From: Candidatus Peribacteraceae bacterium
GTDB taxonomy: Bacteria; Patescibacteriota; Gracilibacteria; Peribacterales; Peribacteraceae
Direction of reading: 5' to 3'
Length of the DNA: 21,799 bases
NCBI GenBank assembly: GCA_018062585.1
Contig: JAGORY010000004.1
Span: forward strand, 14,000 to 35,798
Positions within the stretch are counted from its first letter, which is position 1. Each line of letters starts with the position of its first letter. The position numbers and the translations under genes are program-made. This document shows, in pieces, positions 1 to 6,805 of the stretch. A model generated the notes under the pieces. It was given only the letters and a program-made list of their open reading frames with translations, ran no database searches and had not been told where the DNA came from.

Positions 1-2
1 CG

Positions 3-1361
3 GAGCGGCTCATTCAATCCGAACTCATCGGCACCGCAGACATCGCGCCGATCGCTCGTACCGTGATGAACCGAAGCGAAGTGGACGATTTTCTTCTGAG
101 CTGGGAAAAGGCCTGTGTCGTTGAACTGCAGCGCGAATCATTTGGCAGACAGTGTCAGGTGGCCATGAGCGACCGCGGGCTGACTGCTCCGGACATCGGC
201 AGAGCTCTCGACGTGAAGGCGCCCGAAGAGCGCGGCGTAGAGTCGAAAGGGCGTGAGCAACGCTACCGCCCGGACGCTGAAGTAAGGAGTGTACTGTACC
301 ACAACCATGTGAGCAGCCAGATTCCGGTAGAAGCGCTCATCCAACTCATCGCCTCCGACGACAAGCACGCCGGTACGCTCCGCGCGGCGTACTTCACGGA
401 ACGTGAGCGATACTTCCGCAGAAACGGCTACCGCAAGAGCGGCGAGGGTCTGCGAATGAGGATCACGCGTGAACTCGCCGGCGCCAGCACGAAGAAACTC
501 GCGACAAATTTCCTGCCTGAGAATAAGCACGGCGACAAAAAGACCGTGCGCGAAATTGATCTCAATCTCCAGCGTCTAGAAAGGAACGAAAAGGGTCCGA
601 AAGTCGCTGACTTCAAGGACGTTTTTCCAGTGCTCAAGAGAATGGCAGCGCAGCACTCCAATGAAGCGCTCAACAGACTGGACGCCATGGGTGAAATACC
701 TGAATACTTAAAGCACTTTGCGACCGTCCGAGAAATGGCTCAAAACCTCGCGAAAGCAATGAACGGCGCAGAGGCTGTATCGGATGCGATGCGGAATATC
801 TCTACCGTGGATTCACAGTGGCTGCGGCCGGATCTCATCACGCAGATGGGAAGCGGACATTTCGTGAGCGCTTTACCCCCGCTTCAATTCATGATGAAGG
901 CTGCCCTCGATCAGACGCTGCCGGAAACCGTACGTCGAGACTGGTATGAGCGATTTCCGAAACAACTTGAGCAGGGACTGTTGTACTTCGGCACCATACA
1001 ACATCCTACGGCCAAAGCAGTCTGCACGGTCATCGCATCCAAGGACGGAAACCCGATGGATTTCTTTAAACGAGTTCCGGGAGCAGTCGCAACAAAAGGC
1101 ACGAAGATTCTAAGACAATTAAACGAGGGCGACCGCGTCGATTGGAAATATATTCATGCTGACCTGCTAGCCGCCGGATTAATACCTTCACAAGCGACAT
1201 ACAAATTCATTCAGATCCTTCATGAATCGCGCGGGGACCTGCAATCGACTCTCAAAGAAGCGGTCCCCATCCTGAGACGCAACAATCTTGAGGTTCATCC
1301 GGTGAATCTACCTGGAACCACGCCCGAGGATCTGAGGGGCCATCGTGTAAAAAAGAAATAG
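3..1361 (+). CDS. Unknown protein, 5'-truncated by window edge; possible HTH-like repeats
   Basis: The reading frame is open from the first complete codon at position 3 through the stop TAG at 1359-1361. The first start codons, GTG at 63 and ATG at 66, have no Shine-Dalgarno sequence, and the 20 codons before them read like normal protein (ERLIQSELIGTADIAPIART). The true start therefore probably lies left of the window. I do not recognise the family. The protein is soluble, charged and mostly helical, with no signal peptide or membrane segment, and ends in a basic tail (HRVKKK). Counting from GTG 63, two stretches (about residues 30-97 and 129-195) each have the pattern basic residue, Gly-Leu/Ala-Ser/Thr, short helix, then a polar helix. 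This loosely recalls Cro/CI-type helix-turn-helix units, so a DNA-binding role is a weak inference. It converges on the GGDEF gene; the short hairpin just past its stop serves the opposite strand. Confidence 0.75.
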   Translation, partial: ERLIQSELIGTADIAPIARTVMNRSEVDDFLLSWEKACVVELQRESFGRQCQVAMSDRGLTAPDIGRALDVKAPEERGVESKGREQRYRPDAEVRSVLYHNHVSSQIPVEALIQLIASDDKHAGTLRAAYFTERERYFRRNGYRKSGEGLRMRITRELAGASTKKLATNFLPENKHGDKKTVREIDLNLQRLERNEKGPKVADFKDVFPVLKRMAAQHSNEALNRLDAMGEIPEYLKHFATVREMAQNLAKAMNGAEAVSDAMRNISTVDSQWLRPDLITQMGSGHFVSALPPLQFMMKAALDQTLPETVRRDWYERFPKQLEQGLLYFGTIQHPTAKAVCTVIASKDGNPMDFFKRVPGAVATKGTKILRQLNEGDRVDWKYIHADLLAAGLIPSQATYKFIQILHESRGDLQSTLKEAVPILRRNNLEVHPVNLPGTTPEDLRGHRVKKK

Positions 1362-1375
1362 GGGTAAGAAACCCC
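1348..1375 (-). terminator. Intrinsic terminator of the GGDEF gene
   Basis: Read on the minus strand, a short G/C-rich stem (GGGGT with ACCCC, 5-nt loop, 1361-1375) is followed by a U-rich run, TATTTCTTTTTT. It lies 13 bases past the stop of the GGDEF gene and overlaps the 3' end of the convergent gene. Read on the plus strand the hairpin has no T-run, so it should act only for the minus-strand gene. The stem is only 5 bp, so efficiency may be modest. Confidence 0.6.
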
Positions 1376-1388
1376 CTTCTCAGGCGTC

Positions 1389-2768
1389 TTAGTGATAGAT
1401 CCTCAATTCTTCCCCCTCATCCTCATGGGTGCTCTCACTCCATTCATCGTCCTGCTTATCGTTGCGCTGATCTTCAACTGCATCCCAATGGACGGGCAGC
1501 TCAAGCGGATCGGCTACATCATCATTGGCATCGTTGCCATTGTTCTCCTCCTGCGCTTCGCTGGCATCTTCTAGTTCGTCGATTCCCCTTGCCTGAAGAA
1601 GTTTCTCCATCTGAGAGCGAGTTTCATCGAGTGTACGCTGAAGGACGTCGTTTTTGCGCTGTAGGTCACGACTCTCTTTATTTCTGAGTCTGAATTCAAA
1701 TCGTTTGGGATTTTCTTTTTCAAGAATCTTCAACTCGTCCTCTTTGTTTTTCTTTTGACGCATCTCGGCTAATTCGATGGTGGCCTGCAGAATTTTTTCG
1801 CGAAGTGTGTGAAACGTCTCCTCGTCACCCATGAGATCCAAGTCATCTCTTTCCACCGCACGAAGAATGCCTTCGCTTAAGAGTGCGCCGCCCCCAGCAA
1901 ACCCCGGGAGAAATGCATCAGGAAGCGTCGCGCGAATTTGAGCGAGCCTTGCCCTACGATCATCTGGATCGAGATTCTCAAACTCTTTTCGTTCTGCGCT
2001 CGATGGCATGCCGTACTTCTTGAGCACGCCTTCATCATCGAAATCGAGCATTGCACGTAGTTCTGCGCTTTTCGAAATCTCTTGTTGGAACAGTCGGACA
2101 GCTACGTCGATGGTGTTTTGGGAGATCGTACCCTTGCCGCGAAGATAGAACTCAAATTCATCGCCTCCAGTCGCCATCGGTATGACGGTGATGCCGTTCT
2201 CTGTAAGGAACTTCCGTGCGGGTGAGTCTTCATTCACGAGAATGCGAACCACACCCTGTAAATAGTGCGTTGTTTCCTCGTGCGAAGTGCAATCCTTAAA
2301 CGAGCGAAGTCCGTTGCCGTCGAGCATGATCCAGGCAAACTCATCTATTCGGTCCGACGAAATATTCTCCGTCATCAGCATTCTGAGGTCGTAACGGAAC
2401 ATAGAGGTACCATATTTCGCTGCGTGGATGGGATGATCTGCCTTCGACAACGTCGATTCGAACCAGTGCTCCCTGAAAATTTCAGCGGTGAGATTTTGTT
2501 TCATCGCAACGATGTGTGCATCAAGTGTTTCGGAATCCCAGCGCTCCTCACGAGCAGTTACTCTCAGTTTTTCGGTTTCCGACACAATGAGCGCCTGCAA
2601 GGCTCTCTTCGTCGTTTCCCCGATAATCTGGTCACTCATACCTTCGCTAATACGCTCTTCATCCGTTCTCTCTTCAGCGGACGCAGCATGAAGCTCCTTC
2701 AGTCTAGATAAGACGCGCGACACAGTTTCGGCCGGAGCTTCAACATTGCTGGAAACGAGTTCGGGCAT
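1389..2768 (-). CDS. Divergent GGDEF-domain protein with coiled coil and acidic tail
   Basis: 459 aa from ATG 2768. The frame extends to TTG 2843, but I prefer ATG 2768: a promoter (2798-2825) lies inside the extension, the extension uses rare codons (ATA, CTA), and no start has a Shine-Dalgarno sequence. The signature ATGGDEFEFYLRG places GGDEF at residues 201-205. About 50 residues earlier, MLDGNGLRSFKD matches the first metal-binding strand of the fold (Asp near 150). These are the two hallmark motifs of diguanylate cyclases, which make cyclic di-GMP from two GTP. The rest of the domain is poorly conserved and the spacing between motifs is normal to slightly long, so activity is uncertain. 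An N-terminal helical region (1-135) may be a sensor or dimer module. A charged coiled coil follows (about 315-395), then an Asp/Glu/Asn-rich tail to the end. There is no membrane segment. Converges with the upstream unknown gene. Confidence 0.85.
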   Translation of the reverse strand: MPELVSSNVEAPAETVSRVLSRLKELHAASAEERTDEERISEGMSDQIIGETTKRALQALIVSETEKLRVTAREERWDSETLDAHIVAMKQNLTAEIFREHWFESTLSKADHPIHAAKYGTSMFRYDLRMLMTENISSDRIDEFAWIMLDGNGLRSFKDCTSHEETTHYLQGVVRILVNEDSPARKFLTENGITVIPMATGGDEFEFYLRGKGTISQNTIDVAVRLFQQEISKSAELRAMLDFDDEGVLKKYGMPSSAERKEFENLDPDDRRARLAQIRATLPDAFLPGFAGGGALLSEGILRAVERDDLDLMGDEETFHTLREKILQATIELAEMRQKKNKEDELKILEKENPKRFEFRLRNKESRDLQRKNDVLQRTLDETRSQMEKLLQARGIDELEDASEAQEENNGNDANDDVADPLELPVHWDAVEDQRNDKQDDEWSESTHEDEGEELRIYH

Positions 2769-2797
2769 GGGGTTTTGGGCTTCAGAAAAGGCAATGT

Positions 2798-2825
2798 AGG
2801 GTAGCACTATTTTTACGTCTGTCAA
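2798..2825 (-). promoter_or_regulatory. Promoter of the GGDEF gene
   Basis: On the minus strand: -35 TTGACA (2825-2820), 16-bp spacer, extended -10 TGC-TACCCT (2806-2798). Transcription would start near 2791 and give a leader of about 23 nt before ATG 2768. The same arrangement, TTGAnn then GTGCTACCnT at the same spacing, occurs at 20079-20106. The -10 hexamer is weak; the perfect -35 and the TGn extension compensate. Confidence 0.55.
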
Positions 2826-2880
2826 CCCTTCATCGTACGACAAGTGATCGAACTACACAGTCTTCCTAGTGAGCGATTAT

Positions 2881-2910
2881 CTGATATGCTTTCCGCGCGT
2901 TGTTTATTGT
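2881..2910 (+). promoter_or_regulatory. Possible tRNA-Phe promoter
   Basis: CTGATA (2881-2886), an 18-bp spacer and TATTGT (2905-2910) each match the sigma-70 hexamers at four of six positions. They would start transcription a few bases before the tRNA at 2920. No better promoter is visible in the gap upstream of the tRNA. Confidence 0.3.
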
Positions 2911-2919
2911 GTACCACGT

Positions 2920-2994
2920 GGCCCGGTAGCTCAGTGGTAGAGCGCAAGCCTGAAGAGCTTGGCGTCGTCAGTTCGATTCTGACCTGGGCCACCA
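2920..2994 (+). tRNA. tRNA-Phe (anticodon GAA)
   Basis: A complete cloverleaf is visible. The acceptor stem is GGCCCGG/CTGGGCC with one G-U pair. The D arm is GCTC/GAGC, and the anticodon stem CAAGC/GCTTG carries loop CTGAAGA with anticodon GAA at 2952-2954. The variable loop has 5 nt, the T stem GTCAG/CTGAC carries loop TTCGATT, and the discriminator is A. The 3' CCA is encoded. It is 75 nt long because the D loop is one base short. An inverted copy of its 3' end lies about 120 bases downstream (see the repeat at 2980-3119). Confidence 0.96.
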
Positions 2995-3119
2995 TTCGAC
3001 TCTCCCGCATGCGCGGGATCGCTCATGGTCGTCGCCCTGCGGGGCTCCGGCCATTCTTTATATTGGGCGAGTCGAATGACCCTGAGCGAAGCTTCAGCGT
3101 AGTCGAAGGGCCCAGGTCA
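2980..3119. repeat. Nested palindromic region with inverted copy of tRNA-Phe 3' end, REP-like
   Basis: Three inverted repeats are nested here. The outer pair is TGACCTGGGCC (2980-2990, the tRNA T-stem/acceptor strand) with its exact complement at 3109-3119. The middle pair is ATTCGACTC (2994-3002) with its exact complement at 3069-3077. The inner hairpin is TCCCGC/GCGGGA at 3003-3018. The stretch 3080-3110 carries CCCTGAGCG and GTCGAAGGG, resembling the CCTGAGCG...CGAAGG type of repetitive extragenic palindrome seen in many bacterial genomes. The 140 bases between the tRNA and the TMTC-like gene hold no credible coding sequence. The region may serve as a transcription end for both flanking genes, although no clear T-run follows any stem. 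Confidence 0.7.
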
Positions 3120-3134
3120 AACCTTTCCAAACCC

Positions 3135-5075
3135 TCACTTCGCCACCCCGTCCTTTCTCATCCGGAGAACCAGTGCCACCGCAGACGGATTCGATGAATC
3201 TATCTCGAGCGAGCGCATGAGCAGCTGGGCAGCTTCGTCGATCTTTTCATCGTCATAGACAAGAGATGCGAGATTCGCGAGTGCGTCGGCGTTGCCCGGA
3301 TTCATGCGAATCGCTTCTCGGTACATCGCTTTCGCTTCACTCATCATGCCTTTTCTCTCGTAGGCTCCTGCCAAGTTGTAGTACGACTCGGCGAAGTCCG
3401 GCTTCATTTCGATGGACTTCTGCAGTGTCTCAATCGCACGATCCCAGTCTTCCATCATGATATACACCGCACCGAGGTTATTGAGAGCATTTGTAAAATG
3501 AGGGGCGACTTGAAGAGTCTTACGGTACTGCGCTGCCGCCTCCGCTAGCTGCCCTCTCTTCTGGTGGATGTTGCCGATGCCGTAGAATGCGTCCGGAAAA
3601 TCAGGAACCAGAGACAAAGCCTTGCGATATTCAGACATGGCTTCATCAAGCGATCCTTTGGCAACGAGCGCCGCGGCACGGTTTACCGTGGTCTTGGGAT
3701 CTGGGTGGATAGCCGAAGCAGCATCGAACTCGCGGATGGCGTCGTCGTACTGTCCCGTCATGTAGTACTCCATGCCCATGTTATTTCTCGCAGCGCGAGC
3801 GTTGGGATACAACGAAAGAACGTATGCGTAGAGAGTTGCATTATCTTTCCAGCGAGCGGCTTGCGCGACGCTGCCGTAACCGTACGTGGCGATGAGGATG
3901 ACCAACAAGCCAAGCACCGTGGTGCGCCTTGAAATGTAGGAACGCACACCTCCGGCTTCCTCAAGCCACTTTTTGACCATCGCACCGATGACGATGAGGA
4001 GGCCCGCCATCGGAATGTATGCGTACCTGTCTGAAGCGAAATACATGTCACCGCCTTTCGCAAAATTCGTGAATGTCGGCGTTAGCGTTACAAAAAAGAA
4101 GATTATACCAAAGACAACGAGCCGTTTCTTGCGGAGCATCCAGACGACACCGAACAGAACAAGCATAATGATCACTGGGATAAAAAAGTCCGGTGACAGA
4201 GGCGTGATCGATTTGGTGTACGGATACATCGGCGAGAGGTTCCACGGGAAAAGAAACTTCATAAGATAAAACACCGTCGCCTTGCATGCCATGAAGAGCT
4301 TCTGAAGCGTTGTTGAAATAACAAGATTTCTGGCTTTGCCGAAAATTGCGATACATCCGAAGATGACAGAAACGGCGATGTAGGGAACTTTGCCCTTCAG
4401 CAGTGTCCGATCGAATGGTTTGCCTTCTAGGAGATCGATCATGACCATAATGACCGGCATAGTAACGACCATGACTTTGGATAGCGCACCAAGAACGAAC
4501 AGACTGACTGACGAGACAAGAACTGTCTTTTTTTCTGACGCCCTGTAGTGCATCCAGGTCAGGAGCGATGCGAAGAAAAAGAATGTCGACAGCACGTCTT
4601 TCCTTGAAGACGCCCACACGACCGCTTCCGTGTTCAGTGGATGCACAAGAAAGACCAAACCAAGCCCTAGAGCAAGCCATCCGCGCTTCAGGACGGCATA
4701 CATGAACCAAGCAACTAAAAGTGAGTTCAACACATGCAGAATGAGGTTCGTTAGATGAAACATGAACGGTGTCCCACCCCCGATTGCATCATCGATCTGA
4801 TACGACAGAAACGTGAGCGGGATGTAGAGCTCCGGATCGTACGACGTGAAGACATTCTTGACCGTCGTCGTTGAAATTTCGTGGACGTTCGGGTTATCAA
4901 CGATGAGCAATAGATCGTCCCACGAAACGAAGTCATTACCAAGCGACGGTCCGTACACCGCAAAGCCGGCCACGAAGAATGCAATGGCAATGCATATACT
5001 TGCGACGAGAGGGGGTAGCTTAGGCACGAAATTCAGGGAATGAATGTCGCGGACGCCTGAAGATGAAGAATCCAC
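3135..5075 (-). CDS. TMTC-like multi-pass membrane protein with C-terminal TPR repeats
   Basis: 646 aa. After a first membrane helix (about 22-42) come NDFVSWDD (47-54, acidic pair after the first helix as in GT-C glycosyltransferases), VHPLNTEAVVW (144-154) and a DRYAYIPMAG motif (349-358). These are the marks of the TMTC/O-mannosyltransferase-like family. About ten hydrophobic segments run to residue 405. The C-terminal part, about 425-626, consists of roughly six tandem TPR units, each with the usual Gly/Ala and NPxxAxA-type pattern. By family, the membrane part would transfer a sugar from a polyprenyl-linked donor to protein outside the cytoplasm, and the TPR part would bind the substrate. 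The exact reaction is inferred. GTG 5075 overlaps the upstream gene by 56 bp; GTG 5027, overlapping by 8 bp and starting just before the first helix, is an equally good start. Last gene of the NDH-2 operon. Confidence 0.88.
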   Translation of the reverse strand: MDSSSSGVRDIHSLNFVPKLPPLVASICIAIAFFVAGFAVYGPSLGNDFVSWDDLLLIVDNPNVHEISTTTVKNVFTSYDPELYIPLTFLSYQIDDAIGGGTPFMFHLTNLILHVLNSLLVAWFMYAVLKRGWLALGLGLVFLVHPLNTEAVVWASSRKDVLSTFFFFASLLTWMHYRASEKKTVLVSSVSLFVLGALSKVMVVTMPVIMVMIDLLEGKPFDRTLLKGKVPYIAVSVIFGCIAIFGKARNLVISTTLQKLFMACKATVFYLMKFLFPWNLSPMYPYTKSITPLSPDFFIPVIIMLVLFGVVWMLRKKRLVVFGIIFFFVTLTPTFTNFAKGGDMYFASDRYAYIPMAGLLIVIGAMVKKWLEEAGGVRSYISRRTTVLGLLVILIATYGYGSVAQAARWKDNATLYAYVLSLYPNARAARNNMGMEYYMTGQYDDAIREFDAASAIHPDPKTTVNRAAALVAKGSLDEAMSEYRKALSLVPDFPDAFYGIGNIHQKRGQLAEAAAQYRKTLQVAPHFTNALNNLGAVYIMMEDWDRAIETLQKSIEMKPDFAESYYNLAGAYERKGMMSEAKAMYREAIRMNPGNADALANLASLVYDDEKIDEAAQLLMRSLEIDSSNPSAVALVLRMRKDGVAK

Positions 5076-5550
5076 AGACGGCTAGTGCAGCGATGATAAC
5101 CGAGAAAATAAGCGCATCAGGCACAGCGGACATAGCCTGAATAATAGGCGGCTGGATGACGATATCCACGGACATGGTTTCTATCGGCTTTTCGGGAACC
5201 GCGAAAACTGCGGTGAGCACCCAATTCCCCTCGCGCTTAGGAGTGACAGTCGCGAATACTTTGCCGAATTCTGGCTTATCAATTGACCTCTCATAGAGAA
5301 CCGACGAACCTGAGTGAATGGTCAGCGTAAGGTTCGTAAAAGTAGCAAGGCCATCGGGCTCTCCGTCCTTGAGGGTGAATAATCCGAAATCAATCAGAGT
5401 TTCCTTACCGACCTGAAACGGCGTGTCATATCCGATATCGATGAAGTGCTGATCTGTTTTCTGCTCGAAGGTCTGACCGGATCCATGCGCGAAGCAGGCG
5501 ATCGGGGCGAGTATGCCGATCAGTCCTACGAGAAATCTGTGTGCGTGCAT
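5020..5550 (-). CDS. Small exported Ig-like protein with C-terminal membrane anchor
   Basis: 176 aa from ATG 5550, chosen because a signal peptide begins directly there (MHAHRFLVGLIGILAPIACFA, likely cleavage near residue 21). Longer readings of the frame overlap the upstream dehydrogenase gene and look non-coding. The mature part (22-140) is rich in beta strands with alternating hydrophobic residues, resembling an Ig-like fold. A single membrane helix follows (about 146-164), then a short basic tail (RRPRHSFPEFRA) that would stay inside. The protein thus sits on the outer face of the membrane. I do not recognise a named family; the fold recalls small copper- or assembly-related exported proteins, but no metal ligands stand out beyond a His after the signal peptide. 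It begins 28 bp after the NDH-2 gene and overlaps the next gene, so co-transcription is likely. Confidence 0.8.
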   Translation of the reverse strand: MHAHRFLVGLIGILAPIACFAHGSGQTFEQKTDQHFIDIGYDTPFQVGKETLIDFGLFTLKDGEPDGLATFTNLTLTIHSGSSVLYERSIDKPEFGKVFATVTPKREGNWVLTAVFAVPEKPIETMSVDIVIQPPIIQAMSAVPDALIFSVIIAALAVCGFFIFRRPRHSFPEFRA

Positions 5551-5578
5551 ATACAGCAGTATACACAGCACGCGGCAC

Positions 5579-6763
5579 TCAGGCATCGATGACCGTCTCT
5601 CCGCCACGATAAGCGCGAAATGCGGCGCCGAGAGGCAAGAGCGACACAAACGCTCTGAAGTCGGCAGCACGACGCATGAACCATCCGATGAAGCCGAAGA
5701 ACTGTACGCCGTGGTACACCGTCGCGGCCCAGCGTGGGCCAACCGGAACGGAATATGCGGGCGCCGGCTGAACGTACGGTGCGAGTGTTTTGCCTTCCGC
5801 TTTGGCTGTGATGAACTTCGAAACGTACGAAGCATCCGAAAGCGCGGTCTGGGCCATACCCGAGTATTTGGTAGCCGCTGCATCTCCGATGACATAGACG
5901 TCGGCAAGACCGGGAATAGACATGCATTCATTGACCATTGCACGTCCTCGCTTGTCGATAGGTAGACCGGGCACCATCGAGGCCAGACGGTTGGCTTTCA
6001 TTCCCGCGGTCCACACAATGGTCTTGGCTGTCATCTGCATGTCTTTCAGAAACAACTGATCCGCCTCCTCACGCACAACCGAACGGTTGAGAAGCACGTT
6101 GACGCCAAGACTACGGAGTCTCGTGAGCGTCTTTGCAGAGACTCGCTCCGGAAGCTGTGGCAGAAGCCTCGGCATCGCCTCGATGATATCGATCGTGATG
6201 AGTGACGGATCAACTGCATGTTTCTTCGCAAGTGTGCGCGTGTAGGACGCAAGTTCACCCGCAAGTTCTACGCCACTCGCACCTCCGCCGATGACAGCGA
6301 TGTGAAGAGCCGGAGCCTTGTCCTCTGGCTTTACAGTTTTCACGGTCTCAAAAATCTCATGCACGTGACGTTTGAGTCGCAATGCTTCATCAATCGTCTT
6401 GATGCCGAACGAATGCTCCTCCACCCCTTTGATGCCGAAGTACGATGTTTCGCTGCCGACGGCCAGAATAAGCGAATCGTACTGATACCGAGAGCCGGAC
6501 TCACCCGTCGCGGTTTTTGCCGCAAGATCGATGCCCGTGATGGCATCTTTCACAAGTTCGACGTTCCTGCCCTTCAGAAGTTCGGAATACGGAATGCACG
6601 TTTCCGTGGCTGAGCGACCGGTAACCAGTCTGTAGACTGCCGCGTGATACTCCATGTACGTCTTCGGATCGACAAGACGAACGGAGAACTTCGGATTCCG
6701 TGACAGTACCTGCGCGGCCTTAATACCACCGAAACCGCCGCCGACGATGAGAACGCTATGCAT
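5579..6763 (-). CDS. Type II NADH dehydrogenase (NDH-2-like FAD-dependent oxidoreductase)
   Basis: 394 aa from ATG 6763. Two Rossmann dinucleotide sites are clear: GGGFGG for FAD at 8-13 and GGGASGVE for NAD(P)H at 159-166. WTAG (251-254), VIGDAA (291-296, contacts FAD) and MAQTALSDA (303-311, near the quinone site) match the NDH-2 family. The C-terminal stretch (about 345-385) is amphipathic, with aromatic and Arg residues, and fits the membrane-binding helices. By family it moves electrons from NADH to a quinone without pumping ions. No cysteine pair suggests a thioredoxin-reductase role; a sulfide:quinone reductase is less likely because the typical catalytic cysteines are absent. First gene of a probable three-gene operon with the exported Ig-like protein and the TMTC-like protein, under the promoter at 6781. 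Confidence 0.9.
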   Translation of the reverse strand: MHSVLIVGGGFGGIKAAQVLSRNPKFSVRLVDPKTYMEYHAAVYRLVTGRSATETCIPYSELLKGRNVELVKDAITGIDLAAKTATGESGSRYQYDSLILAVGSETSYFGIKGVEEHSFGIKTIDEALRLKRHVHEIFETVKTVKPEDKAPALHIAVIGGGASGVELAGELASYTRTLAKKHAVDPSLITIDIIEAMPRLLPQLPERVSAKTLTRLRSLGVNVLLNRSVVREEADQLFLKDMQMTAKTIVWTAGMKANRLASMVPGLPIDKRGRAMVNECMSIPGLADVYVIGDAAATKYSGMAQTALSDASYVSKFITAKAEGKTLAPYVQPAPAYSVPVGPRWAATVYHGVQFFGFIGWFMRRAADFRAFVSLLPLGAAFRAYRGGETVIDA

Positions 6764-6780
6764 ATAAGTGTCTTCTCACC

Positions 6781-6789
6781 ATTATACCA
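6781..6789 (-). promoter_or_regulatory. Extended -10 promoter of the NDH-2 operon
   Basis: The minus strand reads TG-G-TATAAT, a consensus -10 with the TGn extension. There is no good -35 (GTGATT at 17 bp). Transcription would start near 6774, giving a leader of about 10 nt to ATG 6763. The element lies in the 42-bp gap after the PBP1C stop, so the NDH-2 operon can be expressed separately from pbpC. A weak purine run (GGTGAG) precedes the start at about 12 nt. Confidence 0.7.
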
Positions 6790-6805
6790 CAAACGAGAGT
6801 GAAAA

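Noticed and set aside
1392..1574. A 60-residue plus-strand frame that reads like a two-helix membrane protein
   Set aside because: It is codon-aligned antisense to the acidic tail of the GGDEF protein. Complements of Asp/Glu codons give Ile/Val/Phe/Leu, so the hydrophobicity is an artefact. It starts with GTG and has no ribosome site or promoter.
2844..3197. Plus-strand frame across the tRNA-Phe region
   Set aside because: It contains the whole tRNA and the palindromic region, has no protein-like pattern, and overlaps the end of the TMTC-like gene.
5551..5943. Longer N-terminus for the small exported protein
   Set aside because: It would overlap the NDH-2 coding region in another frame, is Arg/Ser-rich like a shadow frame, and would bury the signal peptide.
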